From Azonexus sp. (lineage in GTDB: Bacteria > Pseudomonadota > Gammaproteobacteria > Burkholderiales > Rhodocyclaceae), in the NCBI GenBank assembly GCA_031285115.1, contig JAITWU010000167.1, forward strand, positions 1-5,224: DNA of 5,224 nucleotides, given 5' to 3'. This document shows, piece after piece, positions 4,331 to 5,224 of the stretch (the stretch's first letter is position 1; every line of letters begins with the position of its first letter). The notes beneath the pieces were generated by a model. That model worked only from the letters and a program-made list of their open reading frames with translations. It was not told where the DNA came from and did not search any database. Both the position numbers and the translations under genes were made by a program.

Positions 4331-5224
4331 AGAAATCAAGGCGGCGCTCGCCAAAGTGTCACGCGCCGGACTGGACAAGTTGCAGGTCGGAGCGCGTTCG
4401 ACGCAAAGTAATTCGCTCAATTATGCCAGTGTAAACACCCTTGCCCCCTCCCGGCTGGCGGCAGCCTTTGCCGCAGCCGACCAAGGCTATATCACCGATC
4501 AGGCAACGCTGTTTGAATTGGTCGAAGAACAGGACCCGCATCTTTTTGCCGAATTGTCGAAACGTCGCCGGGCCGTCACTGGCCTCGGCTGGCAACTACA
4601 CCCGCCCAAGGATGCGAGCCAGGCCGAAATCGACCGCACTGAGGAACTCGCGGATATGCTGCGGGCGACTCCACGCTTTGAAGACGCGCAATACGACCTG
4701 ACGGATGCCATCGGCAAAGGCTTTGCCGCCCTCGAAATCGAATGGAAAACCGGCAGCGTCTGGCTGCCCCAAGCCTTGCATTGGGTGCCGCAGCGCATGT
4801 TTCAGATTGACCGCTACACGGGGGCGATGCAGTTCCTCAAGATGGGGCTGCCGGAGGCGTTACGCGAGTGGGGCTGGGTCGTTCACGAGCACCGGGCGAA
4901 ATCCGGTTACATCGAACAGGCGGCGCTGTTCCGGGTGCTGGCCTGGACGTATGCCTACAAGGCGTACAACGTGCGCGACATGCAGCGGTTTCTTGAGGTT
5001 TATGGCTTACCCCTGCGTCTGGGCAAGTATCCGGCGGGTATCGCCCAAAAGCAGCGTGATGAGTTGTTGAAAGCGGTCAGGAATATCGGCAACGATGGCG
5101 CGGGCGTGGTGCCCAACACCATGTCCATCGACTTCATTCAGGCAAGCAAGACTGGCACGGTCGATGATTTTTTGAATGCGGTCAGCTATTGGGAAAAGAA
5201 GCAGTCAATGGCGATTTTGGGCGG
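4323..5224 (+). CDS. Portal protein, DUF935 family (Mu gp29-like), 5' part
   Basis: The frame is open to the window end, about 300 residues visible; the C-terminal part is missing. The portal is the dodecameric ring at one head vertex through which the terminase pumps DNA. DUF935 features are clear: PSRLAAAF, DQATLFELVEEQDPHLFAEL followed by SKRRRAVTGLGWQLHPP, GKGFAALEIEW, ALHWVPQRMFQID, GWVVHEHRAKSGY, YNVRDMQRFLEVYGLPLRL then GKYPAG, and near the end a YWEKKQSMAILGG block. The start is uncertain: ATG codons in frame lie at 4302, 4320 and 4323. I prefer 4323, because GGGA at 4314-4317 is then 5 nt away and the overlap with the terminase stop is 8 nt; 4302 has GGGTGAG only 2 nt upstream. Translation is probably coupled to the terminase. 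Confidence 0.92.
   Translation, partial: MIKEIKAALAKVSRAGLDKLQVGARSTQSNSLNYASVNTLAPSRLAAAFAAADQGYITDQATLFELVEEQDPHLFAELSKRRRAVTGLGWQLHPPKDASQAEIDRTEELADMLRATPRFEDAQYDLTDAIGKGFAALEIEWKTGSVWLPQALHWVPQRMFQIDRYTGAMQFLKMGLPEALREWGWVVHEHRAKSGYIEQAALFRVLAWTYAYKAYNVRDMQRFLEVYGLPLRLGKYPAGIAQKQRDELLKAVRNIGNDGAGVVPNTMSIDFIQASKTGTVDDFLNAVSYWEKKQSMAILG

Larger units (their letters stand above)
1..5224 (+). mobile_element. Mu-like (BcepMu-type) prophage, lysis and packaging region
   Basis: Gene order and protein types match the middle of a Mu-like transposable phage: holin, endolysin and spanins, then small terminase, gp28-type large terminase and gp29-type DUF935 portal, all on one strand with no gaps. 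A lysis cassette placed directly before the terminase genes is typical of this group. Neither prophage end is in the window, and no transposase (MuA/MuB) is visible, so the claim rests on the structural genes. All recognisable reading frames are intact, so nothing here shows the prophage to be decayed. A free phage genome, or a metagenomic phage contig, is equally possible. Confidence 0.88.

Overview
The window is a block of late genes from a Mu-like (BcepMu-type) transposable prophage, all on the + strand. It almost certainly lies in a GC-rich proteobacterium. The G+C-rich codon use and the family types (SLT-domain endolysin, DUF1804 protein, Mu gp28-type terminase, DUF935 portal) suggest a betaproteobacterial host, perhaps of the Rhodocyclales kind. 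That host assignment is inference and rests on protein style only.

Layout: (1) Lysis cassette, 1-1652. It holds the 3' part of a putative holin, a 65-residue protein of unknown function, a secreted lytic transglycosylase used as endolysin, the inner-membrane spanin Rz, and the outer-membrane lipoprotein spanin Rz1, which is nested out of frame wholly inside Rz. (2) A 123-residue coiled-coil protein with 11-residue repeats and a C-terminal Gly/Ala-rich hydrophobic segment, 1652-2023. (3) DNA packaging and head genes, from 2023 to the window end: a DUF1804 HTH protein (probable small terminase), the large terminase (Mu gp28-like), and the 5' part of the DUF935 portal (Mu gp29-like), which runs off the end. 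Seven of the eight genes in the chain touch or nearly touch the next (2-nt gap, ATGA, TAATG, TGATG, 8-11 nt overlaps). I see no promoter, terminator or non-coding gap, so this reads as one translationally coupled late operon. The holin, endolysin and spanins would breach the inner membrane, wall and outer membrane in turn, while the terminase pair loads DNA through the portal.

The most unusual content is in the large terminase gene. It carries two separate palindromic elements, at about 2521-2608 and 3444-3535, that are translated in frame. Each has arms made of degenerate 7-nt units (type ATCAGGG / TTCAGGG / TACAGGG) around a core of exactly 33 nt with a small GC hairpin. The two cores differ in sequence, but several differences are compensatory, so structure seems to be conserved rather than sequence. 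The elements add about 60 residues, at the extreme N-terminus and in the segment between the ATPase and nuclease domains. Without them the protein is about 546 residues, close to the usual size of the family. They behave like protein-coding palindromic elements (in the manner of the Rickettsia palindromic elements), but I do not recognise them as a named family.
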